A DNA stretch of 34,639 nt, from the NCBI GenBank assembly GCA_016928555.1, contig JAFGKM010000091.1:1-34639 (forward strand). Reading direction: 5' to 3'. Numbering within the stretch: the stretch's first letter is position 1; the number at the start of each line of letters is the position of its first letter. Below, one piece after another: positions 1 to 8,023 of this stretch. Below the pieces are notes generated by a model that had not been told where the DNA came from, made no database searches, and worked only from the letters and a program-made list of their open reading frames with translations. This DNA is from Candidatus Omnitrophota bacterium (GTDB taxonomy: Bacteria > Ratteibacteria > UBA8468 > B48-G9 > JAFGKM01). The translations under genes were made by a program, and so were the position numbers.

Positions 1-47
1 GCTTCGCTGATGACATGCTCAATCCTGCAGGCGTCTTTTTTTGCGGC
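1..47 (-). pseudogene. 3' fragment of a dtxR/mntR-like gene (left copy of 47-bp direct repeat)
   Basis: Bases 1-35 are identical to 10509-10543 inside the intact DtxR-family gene, and 37-47 match again after one T/G difference at 36. Read on the minus strand, the segment encodes the metal-binding motif AAKKDACRIEHVISEA and continues off the left edge. Similarity at protein level continues weakly for a few codons (an SPES-N stretch), but an in-frame stop lies about 30 bases upstream, so no complete gene can be present here. It is either a displaced gene 3' end beside an inserted segment or the remains of a second paralogue. The left limit is unknown because the window starts inside the repeat. 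Confidence 0.7.
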
Positions 48-172
48 ATTGCTCTCCGGAGAATTAACGCAAACGCATTAATTTCATAACCCTCACCCGT
101 ATACTCTCCCTTCAATGAAGAGGGCACCTTAGTGCACTTTTAATCTTGAAATGACAACCTGCTTTAAAAAAT

Positions 173-201
173 TTGACAAAAATATTTTAGTGTGATACAA
201 T
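173..201 (+). promoter_or_regulatory. Sigma70 promoter of the GntR-SBP regulator gene
   Basis: A perfect -35 TTGACA (173-178) is followed by a 17-base spacer and a -10 TACAAT (196-201). The expected transcription start is near 207-209, only a few bases before the ATG at 212, so the message would be almost leaderless; no Shine-Dalgarno sequence is visible before that ATG. The -10 lies inside the palindrome at 193-208. Confidence 0.7.
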
Positions 202-220
202 TGTATCAAAAATGGATACA
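193..220 (+). promoter_or_regulatory. Palindromic operator over the -10 of the regulator gene
   Basis: TGATACAATTGTATCA (193-208) is a perfect 16-bp palindrome covering the -10 hexamer. A third half-site, GATACA, follows at 215-220 inside the first codons. GntR-family repressors bind short palindromes of this kind, so autoregulation by the adjacent product is the simplest reading. The palindrome is seen; the binding protein is inferred. Confidence 0.55.
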
Positions 221-1669
221 GCAATATTTATAAAGAAAAAAAAGCAGCTCCCGGCAGGCAGAACAAAGGAAGTTTATGATAATCTCCGGGAGGATATCAT
301 AAAGATGTTTCCCGGCTCTGTAATTCCTTCCATCAAGCAACTTCAGAATTCCTATTCGGCGGGACAATCAACAGTAGTTAAAGCCATAAGCGCGCTTGAA
401 GATGAAGGACTGCTTATAAGGAAGCCGCGCAAGGGGGTTTTTGTTGCGGGTAACATTCCTGAAACATCCCATCTGAAGATTCCAAGGCATTCATATCCGT
501 CATGGATAAGCGTTCCTCACGATCATATAACATTTGCAGTTCCCGTAACATCCGAAATCTCTTTATGGAACAGCCTGGCAAGCGCTTTCAACAGCAGCCA
601 GCCGCACGTTCCTGTGATAATGCACCAGATAACGGAAAAAGAAATATTTTTGCCCGCCGCTGAAAATGAGATGCCTGACATGGCTGTTTTTTCCCACCCT
701 TTAGTTACAAATTATCCTTATTTTAATTCTCTGGACTGGTTGGATTTATCACCCTTTCTCAACACCGTGAATCAGAAGGATTATTACCCAAATGCCTTCA
801 TAAGAGATGGAGAAAACCGGGCGTGGGGCGCAAGCCCCTATCTGACGACCTCTATGATTGTTTTGAACAAAAAAGTGTTCAGAGAATGCGGAGAAGATAT
901 TCCCGGAGATTCATGGACATGGGAAGATTTGTTTGACGTCTCAGTGCGGCTGAAACAAAAAATGGCGCGTAAGGGTATTAGATGGGCTCTGGTTCTGATG
1001 GGATACATGAATTATTTCTTTCACAAAGGAGTTTCCTTCCGTGACGCTAAGACAGAACAATACATTGTGAATACGCCGGACATGAAAGAAGCGTTTGTTT
1101 TTCTTAAAAGGACGATTGTAGAAGAAAAAACAGTCCCTATGTGGTCGGAAATAAGGGGTAAACACAACTCTTTAGATATAGTTGAAAACGGATTGTCCGC
1201 AATGTTTGAAGAGTATTCTTATTACAAAGAACAGAAGAACAGAGGTTTTGAAATTGGAATAGCGCCCATTCCCGTTTCTGCAGGCGGCATAAGAACGGTA
1301 AGCATGTCTCCGATTTGTATAAGCAGTGCAAGTTTAAATATAGATGACTGCTGGGAGTTTTTGAAGTTCATTCTTTCCGAGGAAGGACAAAAGATTGTTG
1401 CTTCAAGTACAAACAGTCTGCCGGCGAGGAAATCCGTTATTCCAGAAGGGCTCTCTCCGGAAAGGTTGAGGGTACAACAGAGAGCTGCTGCCGAAGGCGA
1501 GATTATTTACAGAAGATGGCCGGACATCTTTGCTGTAAGAGGAATTATAGAATCAGCCTTTGAAAAATGGCTTCGTTTTGGAGGAAACCTTGATGAGTTG
1601 TTGAATGAAACGGAAATGGTATGCCGGTGGCAGATTGAGAAACAGCAGTACGTAGTTAACGGCAAGTGA
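212..1669 (+). CDS. GntR-type DNA-binding domain fused to a family 1 solute-binding-protein domain
   Basis: This is probably a cytoplasmic, sugar-responsive transcription regulator. Residues about 18-80 form a GntR-type winged helix-turn-helix (IPSIKQLQ, then STVVKAISALEDEGLL, then a GVFV wing). From about residue 105 the protein looks like a bacterial extracellular sugar-binding protein of the MalE/SBP_bac_1 class: it has the DLSPFL, SWTWEDLFD and NGLSAMFEE type motifs and the late CWEFLKFILSEEGQKIV helix. There is no signal peptide or lipobox, so the binding fold should act as an intracellular ligand sensor and not as a transporter component. No permease or ATPase genes follow. Most GntR proteins carry FadR, HutC, MocR or LacI-like sensor domains, so this pairing is unusual. 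ATG 212 is the only sensible start: an in-frame stop lies at 188-190 and the next Met is inside the helix-turn-helix. The palindrome at the promoter suggests autoregulation. The ligand is unknown; the neighbours suggest a glycan product. Confidence 0.85.
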   Translation: MDTAIFIKKKKQLPAGRTKEVYDNLREDIIKMFPGSVIPSIKQLQNSYSAGQSTVVKAISALEDEGLLIRKPRKGVFVAGNIPETSHLKIPRHSYPSWISVPHDHITFAVPVTSEISLWNSLASAFNSSQPHVPVIMHQITEKEIFLPAAENEMPDMAVFSHPLVTNYPYFNSLDWLDLSPFLNTVNQKDYYPNAFIRDGENRAWGASPYLTTSMIVLNKKVFRECGEDIPGDSWTWEDLFDVSVRLKQKMARKGIRWALVLMGYMNYFFHKGVSFRDAKTEQYIVNTPDMKEAFVFLKRTIVEEKTVPMWSEIRGKHNSLDIVENGLSAMFEEYSYYKEQKNRGFEIGIAPIPVSAGGIRTVSMSPICISSASLNIDDCWEFLKFILSEEGQKIVASSTNSLPARKSVIPEGLSPERLRVQQRAAAEGEIIYRRWPDIFAVRGIIESAFEKWLRFGGNLDELLNETEMVCRWQIEKQQYVVNGK

Positions 1670-1740
1670 AAGGAGGTGGTGCAGAAATCGCAGGGATATA
1701 TGCATAAGGAGAGAATACAAAGAAGAAGGAGGGAACTATA

Positions 1741-2466
1741 ATGGAAAGAAAATCCGGATTCACGCTGATAGAATTGCTGGTGGTGGTGGCGATAATAGCA
1801 ATACTGGCTGCAATGCTTCTTCCTGCGCTGTCAAAGGCAAGGGAGAGAGCTAGGCAGGCTGTCTGCATGAATAACCTGAAACAGCTGGGGCTGGTCGTTC
1901 TTATGTATATGGAGGATTATCAAGGGTATCCATGGACCAGTCAGATGTATGTGGGGAGTACCGTATATGGATGGTATTCATGGTTGGGCTGGTATGCTCC
2001 GGCAGAGGTCCGTTCTTATGTTGGTGCTGAAGGCTATGGGACACGTTATGCAATAATGTACTGCCCATCTATGGGGAGAACTTATGGTGGAGTTGCCTGG
2101 TATGGGATGAACCATCTTGCTTATCCTTATACGCGTTACGGGCAAAAAGCATCCAGGTGTCAATGGTCGTCCAAACACGCACTCTTTATGGACACCCGTC
2201 CCAACTATGAAAGGGGAGCAACCAATGATGCGGCGAGTCTTTACCGCGCTTATCCTACAGGGAGTACAAATGAATATTGGAAGGCGGTTTCAGACTTCAG
2301 GCATACCGGAAGATGCAATGTCCTTTTTCTGGATGGCCACGTTGCTTCTCTTTCTGCCGGCAACATTCCAAACGACTATCCGAATGCACTGTGGAGAGCT
2401 TACTATACGTCTTTCTGGAATTCTTCGGCGAATCAATACGACAGCTATTATCCGGGACAGCTGTAA
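1741..2466 (+). CDS. Prepilin-like protein with N-terminal methylation motif and H-X9-DG C-terminus
   Basis: This is a type II secretion/type IV pilin-like protein of 241 residues. The N-terminus has the prepilin peptidase site SGFTLIELL, with the conserved Glu at +5, followed by one hydrophobic helix (to about residue 30) and the [20 protein letters not shown] segment typical of large pseudopilin families in Lentisphaerae, Planctomycetes and relatives. The C-terminus carries the H-X9-DG signature (His188 to Asp198-Gly199, in [16 protein letters not shown]). The middle is rich in Tyr, Trp and Gly, as in exposed pilin-like domains. It follows the regulator by 71 bases, has a strong AGGAGGG site about 7 bases before the ATG, and is followed after 32 bases by a secreted GH123-like gene. 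It may help display or export enzymes or glycan ligands at the surface. That role is inference; the family is common in such loci but poorly characterised. Confidence 0.85.
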   Translation: MERKSGFTLIELLVVVAIIAILAAMLLPALSKARERARQAVCMNNLKQLGLVVLMYMEDYQGYPWTSQMYVGSTVYGWYSWLGWYAPAEVRSYVGAEGYGTRYAIMYCPSMGRTYGGVAWYGMNHLAYPYTRYGQKASRCQWSSKHALFMDTRPNYERGATNDAASLYRAYPTGSTNEYWKAVSDFRHTGRCNVLFLDGHVASLSAGNIPNDYPNALWRAYYTSFWNSSANQYDSYYPGQL

Positions 2467-2498
2467 GAAAAAGGGGCGAAAGAAAGGGGGAGTGAATA

Positions 2499-5156
2499 GT
2501 GAGAGTATTAAAGATATGGATGTTAGCGTTGATTTTTTTCAACATCAGCGCAATAGGCAATGGTTCGGATGCAAAGAGGACGCAGGCAGTGGGGGCGAAG
2601 GTTCCTCCCGTGCTGGACGGGAAGCTGGATGACGGCTGCTGGCGCAATGCACAGTGGATAACCGGTTTTGTCCAGATATATTCGGGCGGTCCGGCGGAGC
2701 ATCAGACCAGAGGGAAAATAATCTACGACAGCGAATACTTGTATATTGGAGTTGACGCCGACGAGCCGCGCATGGACCTTGTCAAAGAGGCGGCTGCGGC
2801 AAGCGAAGGCAGATTTGACTACGGCAGCGGCGAGACGATAGAGATTTTTTTAAGAAACGCCGGAACTCCCGACGATTTTCTGCAGGTGCTTGCAAATACA
2901 AACGGGACATTGCAGACATGTACGACCAGAGAAATGCAGCTGCGCAATCTCGGCATAGAGAATGCGGTTCACATCCGCGACAGCGGTTTTTCAATTGAGG
3001 TGAAGATACCGTTTTCAGCGATGCATCTGCGTACCGGATCAGGGAAGATATGGGGGTTTAATCTCTGCCGCGCGCGCATGATAATAAAAGACGAGAAAGA
3101 CGATAATTTAAGATACAGCAGCTGGAGTCATACTAAAGGAGGATTCCGCCAGCCGGACAGGTTCGGGGAGATGGAGATTGCAGAGGATTTTTCGCAATAC
3201 CTGTTGGAAATAGAACCTTCGTTGGAAGCCGGCCGCATTGAGCTCAAGATTGCTAACAAGACAGGCAGAAGAGTTTCACTGCGGATGGAAATCGATGCAA
3301 GAACTTCCGCAAAAACTTCCTTTCCTGTGGAACTTGTCTCAAACGGAACCTCTGCGGTTGACGTTCCCGTATCATCTGCCGCGGATTTTCAGATGGACGT
3401 AATTATGCGCGACGAGTCCACAGAAAAAATTTTGTATCGCGGAGGGTTTTCCAATGAGGAAATATCTTCCGTCTCTCCAATTGCGCCGGAGAAAGAAGCG
3501 GCGGATACTGCGGACGACATGGGCTATACGGTTTTTTCACTTCCGTGGATGGAGAGGGGCAACCACCTGACTTTGCCTGATAAGGCGCATATAGGCCGGT
3601 CTCTCGCTATGTTCGGCAGTCCGGGAGAATACCTGCCTGCAAGTTTTTCTGTGCGCCCTTCAAAGAAACTGGAGAAAGTGACTGTGGAGATAGCAGGCAA
3701 TCTCGTAAATTCGGGCAATAATTATATACCCGCGGAAAATGTCGCCGTACGCACGGTTGTGCGGATGAAGCGCTGGATTTCTTCCATGAAATACGAGCAG
3801 GTGGAAACCTATCTTCCCATCGCCTCCATAAAAGATCTTTCAGATGATATGACGCACCGCTATTGGGTGACTGTAAAGATACCCGGGGATGCCGCGGCAG
3901 GGGTATACAAAGGGACGATACGCATCAGTCCGTCAAATGCTCCCGCCTGCAATTTGCCCGTCTCTGTGGACGTTTCGCCGGTTCAACTGGCGCCTGCCGA
4001 GAATATGAACTATTTTATGTATTTCCGGCCGACCTATTTACCCGAGCAACTGCGGACGGAAGAATTTTTACGTATGTGTTTTGAGGATATGCGCGAACAC
4101 GGAATGACCTCGGCATCATTGTACGGATATCCTTGTGCAGCGGGATGGATAGACGTAAACAGGGATCGCCAGGAAGGCATTTCAATGGCAAGGCAGATGT
4201 CCCTGATGAAAGATACAGGGCTCTTGAAACCCTGGTCAAAGGTTATATGGATAGGAGCCGAGGTTTTCGGCGCCTCTGTATGGAAACATGTTCAGGAATC
4301 AGCACGCGAACAGCAGTGGAACGAGTTGTTGTTTTATATGATAGACGAGGTGGGCGGCAAACCTCAGTTCTGGGAGCGGCTTGAAACACTGATGAAAAGC
4401 GTCAGCGGTTTCAGGGAGCAATACCCTGAACTTGCTTTCCGCACCGTCACGGCCGGACCGCTCGAAAAAGCTCATTACTACGACGTCGCAATAGAGGGTG
4501 CAGGCACTTCTCCTGAACAAATTTTCAAATTAGAGAAAGCAGGCAAGGAGGTGTGGTCCTACGACTGCGGACTTGCGCCGGTTGACGCACACACCGATCG
4601 CTACTACTTTGGCATGTTCGCATGGAAAACCGGAATAAAAGGGGCTTCCCACTGGGCATATTATGACGGGGGGCTGTATAACCGTTTCGGAACCTCGGCT
4701 GAATGGAGAGGCAGTCATGAGGATATGATAGAATATACCCACAGGTACAACTTTGTTTATCCCTCGGCTTCAGAACTAATTCCTTCTATCGGATGGGAAG
4801 CGGTGAGGCAGGGGATTTATGACTACCGGTATCTTCTGACGCTGAAGCGCAGCATTGAGCTTGCGCAGTTAAAGGGCGCCGAGGTGAAAACCGTAAAGCC
4901 GGCGCTTGCCCTGCTGGCAGAAATTGAAGGCATTATTAATCCTGACGCTTTAAGCAGGGAAAGGATACGCGCCAGAGAGATGAGCAACCAACCAGGAAGC
5001 CGCCCCGACATAAGGGATTTTGAGCGACGTCCTCCGCAGCCGGAGTTTACTGCGGAAAAGTATGACGAACTGAGACGCCGCATAACTGAAGAAATAATGC
5101 GTTTAAACAGAGCGGGATATACCTATCTGTACCAAAAACATCAGGAGAAAAAATGA
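2499..5156 (+). CDS. Secreted CBM9-like plus GH123-like glycoside hydrolase
   Basis: This is a probable exported glycan-active enzyme of 885 residues. A signal peptide covers about residues 1-24. Residues about 33-230 form a CBM9/DOMON-like domain (PPVLDGKLDDGCW, then YIGVDADEP, then the IEIFLRN strand). A beta-rich middle segment follows. From about residue 500 the protein resembles GH123/DUF4091 catalytic domains: an Asp616-Glu617 pair in FYMIDEVGG sits where the adjacent catalytic Asp-Glu of GH123 is expected, and the C-terminal WEAVRQGIYDYRYLLTL (about 766-782) is the family's hallmark tail. GH123 enzymes characterised so far are beta-N-acetylgalactosaminidases using substrate-assisted catalysis, but this branch is divergent and the substrate is unknown. 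The start is a GTG at 2499 preceded by a purine-rich AAAGGGGGA site. The stop overlaps the next gene by 4 bases (ATGA), so the two are probably co-translated. Confidence 0.75.
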   Translation: MRVLKIWMLALIFFNISAIGNGSDAKRTQAVGAKVPPVLDGKLDDGCWRNAQWITGFVQIYSGGPAEHQTRGKIIYDSEYLYIGVDADEPRMDLVKEAAAASEGRFDYGSGETIEIFLRNAGTPDDFLQVLANTNGTLQTCTTREMQLRNLGIENAVHIRDSGFSIEVKIPFSAMHLRTGSGKIWGFNLCRARMIIKDEKDDNLRYSSWSHTKGGFRQPDRFGEMEIAEDFSQYLLEIEPSLEAGRIELKIANKTGRRVSLRMEIDARTSAKTSFPVELVSNGTSAVDVPVSSAADFQMDVIMRDESTEKILYRGGFSNEEISSVSPIAPEKEAADTADDMGYTVFSLPWMERGNHLTLPDKAHIGRSLAMFGSPGEYLPASFSVRPSKKLEKVTVEIAGNLVNSGNNYIPAENVAVRTVVRMKRWISSMKYEQVETYLPIASIKDLSDDMTHRYWVTVKIPGDAAAGVYKGTIRISPSNAPACNLPVSVDVSPVQLAPAENMNYFMYFRPTYLPEQLRTEEFLRMCFEDMREHGMTSASLYGYPCAAGWIDVNRDRQEGISMARQMSLMKDTGLLKPWSKVIWIGAEVFGASVWKHVQESAREQQWNELLFYMIDEVGGKPQFWERLETLMKSVSGFREQYPELAFRTVTAGPLEKAHYYDVAIEGAGTSPEQIFKLEKAGKEVWSYDCGLAPVDAHTDRYYFGMFAWKTGIKGASHWAYYDGGLYNRFGTSAEWRGSHEDMIEYTHRYNFVYPSASELIPSIGWEAVRQGIYDYRYLLTLKRSIELAQLKGAEVKTVKPALALLAEIEGIINPDALSRERIRAREMSNQPGSRPDIRDFERRPPQPEFTAEKYDELRRRITEEIMRLNRAGYTYLYQKHQEKK

Positions 5157-5788
5157 ATTTTATAAAAACAGCCATTTTCATTTTGTTTACGGTTAGCATT
5201 TTTGCGTGGTGCGCAGAAGAGGAAACGCTGTGGGAATCATGCGACGACCTGACTAAACTTGCGCCTTCTTACGGCCAGAAGGCATGGAGTCCCAACGCTT
5301 TCAAGGGAACGGAAATCGGAAGGATGGATGTTTGCACGGAAGAAAAAATAGAGGGAAAGGGCAGTATCAGGTGGGTTGTGACCAAACAGGATGTGGACGA
5401 CAAACTGAAAGAGGACCCCAAGTTCAGCCAGGCAATGATAAACTTTCTTTACGGGCAGAATTTTGAACCCTACATTGAAGTCAGGTTTCATATCAAGTGC
5501 GAGAATCCCAAACATCCCTCCGTGGGGGCAATGCTCCTGGGAGGGAAACCTGCTTCCATTCCTATTCTTGCGCGCGATGAAGTGACCAAAGGATGGAAAG
5601 AGATAAAATGGAATCTTAAGGGAGTGGATATCGGCAGAAGCGAGAAGTGGGGCTATATCATGAATTATTTCCGCATATTTACCTCGGCGGGGTCTTTTCT
5701 GGAAGGGGATGCACTTGATTTCCATATAGACAACATGAGGCTTGTTACGAACGAACCTGAAGACGTGACCTCTTCTTCAAACGAATAA
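5153..5788 (+). CDS. Small secreted protein resembling a carbohydrate-binding jelly roll
   Basis: This is a 211-residue protein with a clear signal peptide (hydrophobic residues about 5-19, probable cleavage after CA near residue 21). A Cys stands at residue 20, but Trp before it makes a lipobox unlikely. The mature part begins LWESCDDL and ends with DALDFHIDNMRLV. An 'xIDN(I/M)rl' ending is common in single-domain carbohydrate-binding jelly rolls, and the alternating beta pattern fits. No catalytic motif is recognised. The gene overlaps the upstream GH123-like gene by 4 bases, so the product may act with that enzyme as a substrate-binding partner. The family assignment is tentative; it could equally be an uncharacterised secreted domain. 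Confidence 0.6.
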   Translation: MNFIKTAIFILFTVSIFAWCAEEETLWESCDDLTKLAPSYGQKAWSPNAFKGTEIGRMDVCTEEKIEGKGSIRWVVTKQDVDDKLKEDPKFSQAMINFLYGQNFEPYIEVRFHIKCENPKHPSVGAMLLGGKPASIPILARDEVTKGWKEIKWNLKGVDIGRSEKWGYIMNYFRIFTSAGSFLEGDALDFHIDNMRLVTNEPEDVTSSSNE

Positions 5789-5951
5789 TCAAGTCCAAGT
5801 TTAAATGCAATCAGTAATTTTAAGTGTTTGAAGTTCCTCATTCATGAAGCAATCGTAAAACGCCGGAATTTTTGAATAAATATTTCAATCCACAAATCAA
5901 CCTTTTTCCTGCAATTTATTTAACAAAAGTATATCTGTGGAACAATAAAAT

Positions 5952-5980
5952 TTGCAATGAAGAGTCAGAACGGATATAAA
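5952..5980 (+). promoter_or_regulatory. Candidate sigma70 promoter for the amidohydrolase gene set
   Basis: TTGCAA (5952-5957), a 17-base spacer and TATAAA (5975-5980) lie in the 215-base gap after the first operon. The expected transcript begins near 5987, and AGGA at 5989-5992 could serve as a weak ribosome site for ATG 6004. The rest of the gap (5789-5950) is AT-rich, and I see no gene or strong hairpin in it. Confidence 0.45.
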
Positions 5981-6003
5981 ATATAAACAGGATACTCATA
6001 AAC

Positions 6004-6855
6004 ATGGGACGAATTATAGATTTTCACGCTCATCTCGGAAAGGTCATTTATGGTTATCCAGCTCTTACTGTGGATAAACTTTTGAAGTTCATGGACAGGC
6101 GCGGCATAGAAAAATCGGTCATACTGCCGCTGGTCGCCCCTGAAGAAGAGGACTATTATTATACTACCGAACAGGCGGTGGAAGATTGCGCCAAACATGC
6201 TGACCGTCTTATCCCTTTTGCAAATATTGACCCGAGGCGCGGCAGTAATGACGGCGCTTACGATTTTTATCCGGTGTTGAAAGAATATGCCGATATGGGA
6301 TGCAGAGGTCTAGGCGAGATACTTGCGAATGTGCCGGCGAACGACCCGAGGATGAAAGCACTTTACCGCGCCTGCGGCATGCTGAACTTTCCGGTTGTTT
6401 TTGATTTCCGGATGGCAATATTTCGCACGGGAGTGCCGGAGCCTGCGGGTTTGCCGAATCTTGAAGAATGCCTGCGGGAATTTCCCGGAACTGTTTTTGT
6501 GGGCCACGGACCTGCGTGGTGGGCTGAAATATCGGCAGATGTTAAACAGAGCGCGGATAACGCATATCCTCAAGGAAAAATTGTGCCTACGGGGAGAATA
6601 GACTATCTTCTGGAAAAATATCCCAATATGTATGCCGACCTCTCCGCACACAGCGGTTACAATGCATTGACCCGCGACAAGGACTACAGTAAAAAATTCA
6701 TGCGGAAACATTACCGCAAACTTCTGTTCGGTACGGACTGGTTTGTGAGAAACGAAAAAACACTTATGATTGACCTGATACGGAGCATGAAACTTCCGGA
6801 AGAGATTGAAGAGTCGGTTTTTTCTAAAAACGCCCGCACACTTCTGGGTATCTGA
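6004..6855 (+). CDS. Amidohydrolase family 2 (TIM-barrel metal-dependent hydrolase)
   Basis: This 283-residue protein belongs to the Amidohydro_2 class of metal-dependent hydrolases and decarboxylases. The N-terminal His8-x-His10 metal motif (DFHAHLG), a later His in FVGHGPAW and the C-terminal FGTDW with the catalytic Asp are all present. Length is typical. It has no signal peptide and should be cytoplasmic. Family members hydrolyse lactones and amides or decarboxylate aromatic acids, so the substrate cannot be read from sequence. Its place between secreted glycan proteins and a GH67-like protein would suit opening of a sugar lactone or processing of a liberated substituent. The URO-D-like gene starts 28 bases after its stop. 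Confidence 0.8.
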   Translation: MGRIIDFHAHLGKVIYGYPALTVDKLLKFMDRRGIEKSVILPLVAPEEEDYYYTTEQAVEDCAKHADRLIPFANIDPRRGSNDGAYDFYPVLKEYADMGCRGLGEILANVPANDPRMKALYRACGMLNFPVVFDFRMAIFRTGVPEPAGLPNLEECLREFPGTVFVGHGPAWWAEISADVKQSADNAYPQGKIVPTGRIDYLLEKYPNMYADLSAHSGYNALTRDKDYSKKFMRKHYRKLLFGTDWFVRNEKTLMIDLIRSMKLPEEIEESVFSKNARTLLGI

Positions 6856-6883
6856 ACATGGAATCCGTCTGCAAAGGTGCTTT

Positions 6884-8005
6884 ATGACATCCAAAGAGAG
6901 ATTGTCCGCTGCCGCATCTTTTAAAGAAGCCGACAGAGTGCCCGTAGAATTGGAAATCGGAGCAAAAGAGAGGAAATTGCCCGAATGCCGGCGCATAGCG
7001 GATTTTGTTGATAATAAGGCGGATAATTTCCGTGGGATTGCCGGAGTAAACTGGGGGTTTTTCGGCCTGCCCTGCGAGTACCGGGAAGAGATAACAGAAG
7101 ATATCCCGGGAGAATACCGAAGGCTGAAACGCGTTTATTCCACTCCGGCGGGAGAATTTTTTGCCCTGACGAAACATTCGTATCCGCACCTTGACAATCC
7201 AGATTATAACTGGGAAAAAAGGTATATCTCTACTCTGGAAGATCTTGAACGCTTAACCGAAGCTGAGCGCCGGTCATGTTCTGTGCTTGCCGATGATTAC
7301 TTTGCAGGAGTAAAAAAAATCGGAGGAAGAGGACTTCCCTATGTTGCCCGTTTGCACCCTCTCGGGCTTCTTGTCCGATGGTCAAAGATTGAAGAGGTTT
7401 ACGGGTGGTTGATTTCCGAGCCGACTCTGATGCACAGATTTCTGGAAAGAACCAACCGGCAGGTGTGCGAGACTATTATTGCCATGGGCGGCAAGGGAAT
7501 CGCTCCATGGTTTATGACATGGGCGCATGAAATGTTGGTACCTCCATGGCTGGGGCGCAGACACTTTGATGAACTGGTATTCCCTTATGATAAAGCGGTG
7601 CATGACACGATACACCAGATAGGAGGGAAGGTGCGCGCACACTGCCACGGCAAATGTATTAACTTTCTTAGGCCGATGGCTGATATGGGGATAGATGCGA
7701 TTGAGCCTCTTGAACCCGAGCCGTGGGGTGACGTTGATCTGAAGCAAGCCAAGCGTCTGGTGGGCGGCAGAATGCTTCTTTCAGGAAATATCCCGTCGCA
7801 GAATTTCTTGCGTATGAGCAGGGAGGATGTGAAAGAGAGCGTGAAGAATGCGGTTTCGGATGCGGGACAGGGAGGAGGATTTACTCTGCGGACAACCGGC
7901 GGAGATGCAAATGTTGATTTTTCTCTTGACCGCGATATGCTGAAAAAAATAATAGAGAATACCGAAGCATATATAGAAGCAGGCTTGAAATACGGAGAGT
8001 ATTAG
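6884..8005 (+). CDS. Uroporphyrinogen decarboxylase (URO-D) superfamily protein
   Basis: This 373-residue protein has the URO-D/MtaA-type fold: an N-terminal SKERLSAAASFKEADRVPVE segment, a central RAHCHGKCINFLRPMADMGIDAIEPLEP stretch and a C-terminal LKKIIENTEAYIEAGLKYGEY helix. The frame stays open upstream to 6806, but ATG 6884 follows an AAGGTG site and matches the family N-terminus, so I use it. The His-Cys pair in the central motif is reminiscent of the zinc site of corrinoid:coenzyme methyltransferases (MtaA, MtbA). The third thiol expected near 'GGG-FTLRTTGGDAN' is absent, and no heme-pathway neighbours are present. It is therefore unlikely to be HemE. Demethylation of a methoxylated sugar or aromatic is possible but unproven. 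Cytoplasmic. Confidence 0.75.
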   Translation: MTSKERLSAAASFKEADRVPVELEIGAKERKLPECRRIADFVDNKADNFRGIAGVNWGFFGLPCEYREEITEDIPGEYRRLKRVYSTPAGEFFALTKHSYPHLDNPDYNWEKRYISTLEDLERLTEAERRSCSVLADDYFAGVKKIGGRGLPYVARLHPLGLLVRWSKIEEVYGWLISEPTLMHRFLERTNRQVCETIIAMGGKGIAPWFMTWAHEMLVPPWLGRRHFDELVFPYDKAVHDTIHQIGGKVRAHCHGKCINFLRPMADMGIDAIEPLEPEPWGDVDLKQAKRLVGGRMLLSGNIPSQNFLRMSREDVKESVKNAVSDAGQGGGFTLRTTGGDANVDFSLDRDMLKKIIENTEAYIEAGLKYGEY

Positions 8006-8023
8006 GTTTTGAGGTAGAGAATA

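Noticed and set aside
6884-8005. hemE, uroporphyrinogen decarboxylase proper
   Set aside because: There are no heme genes nearby, the HCHGK motif is methyltransferase-like, and the context is a carbohydrate locus.
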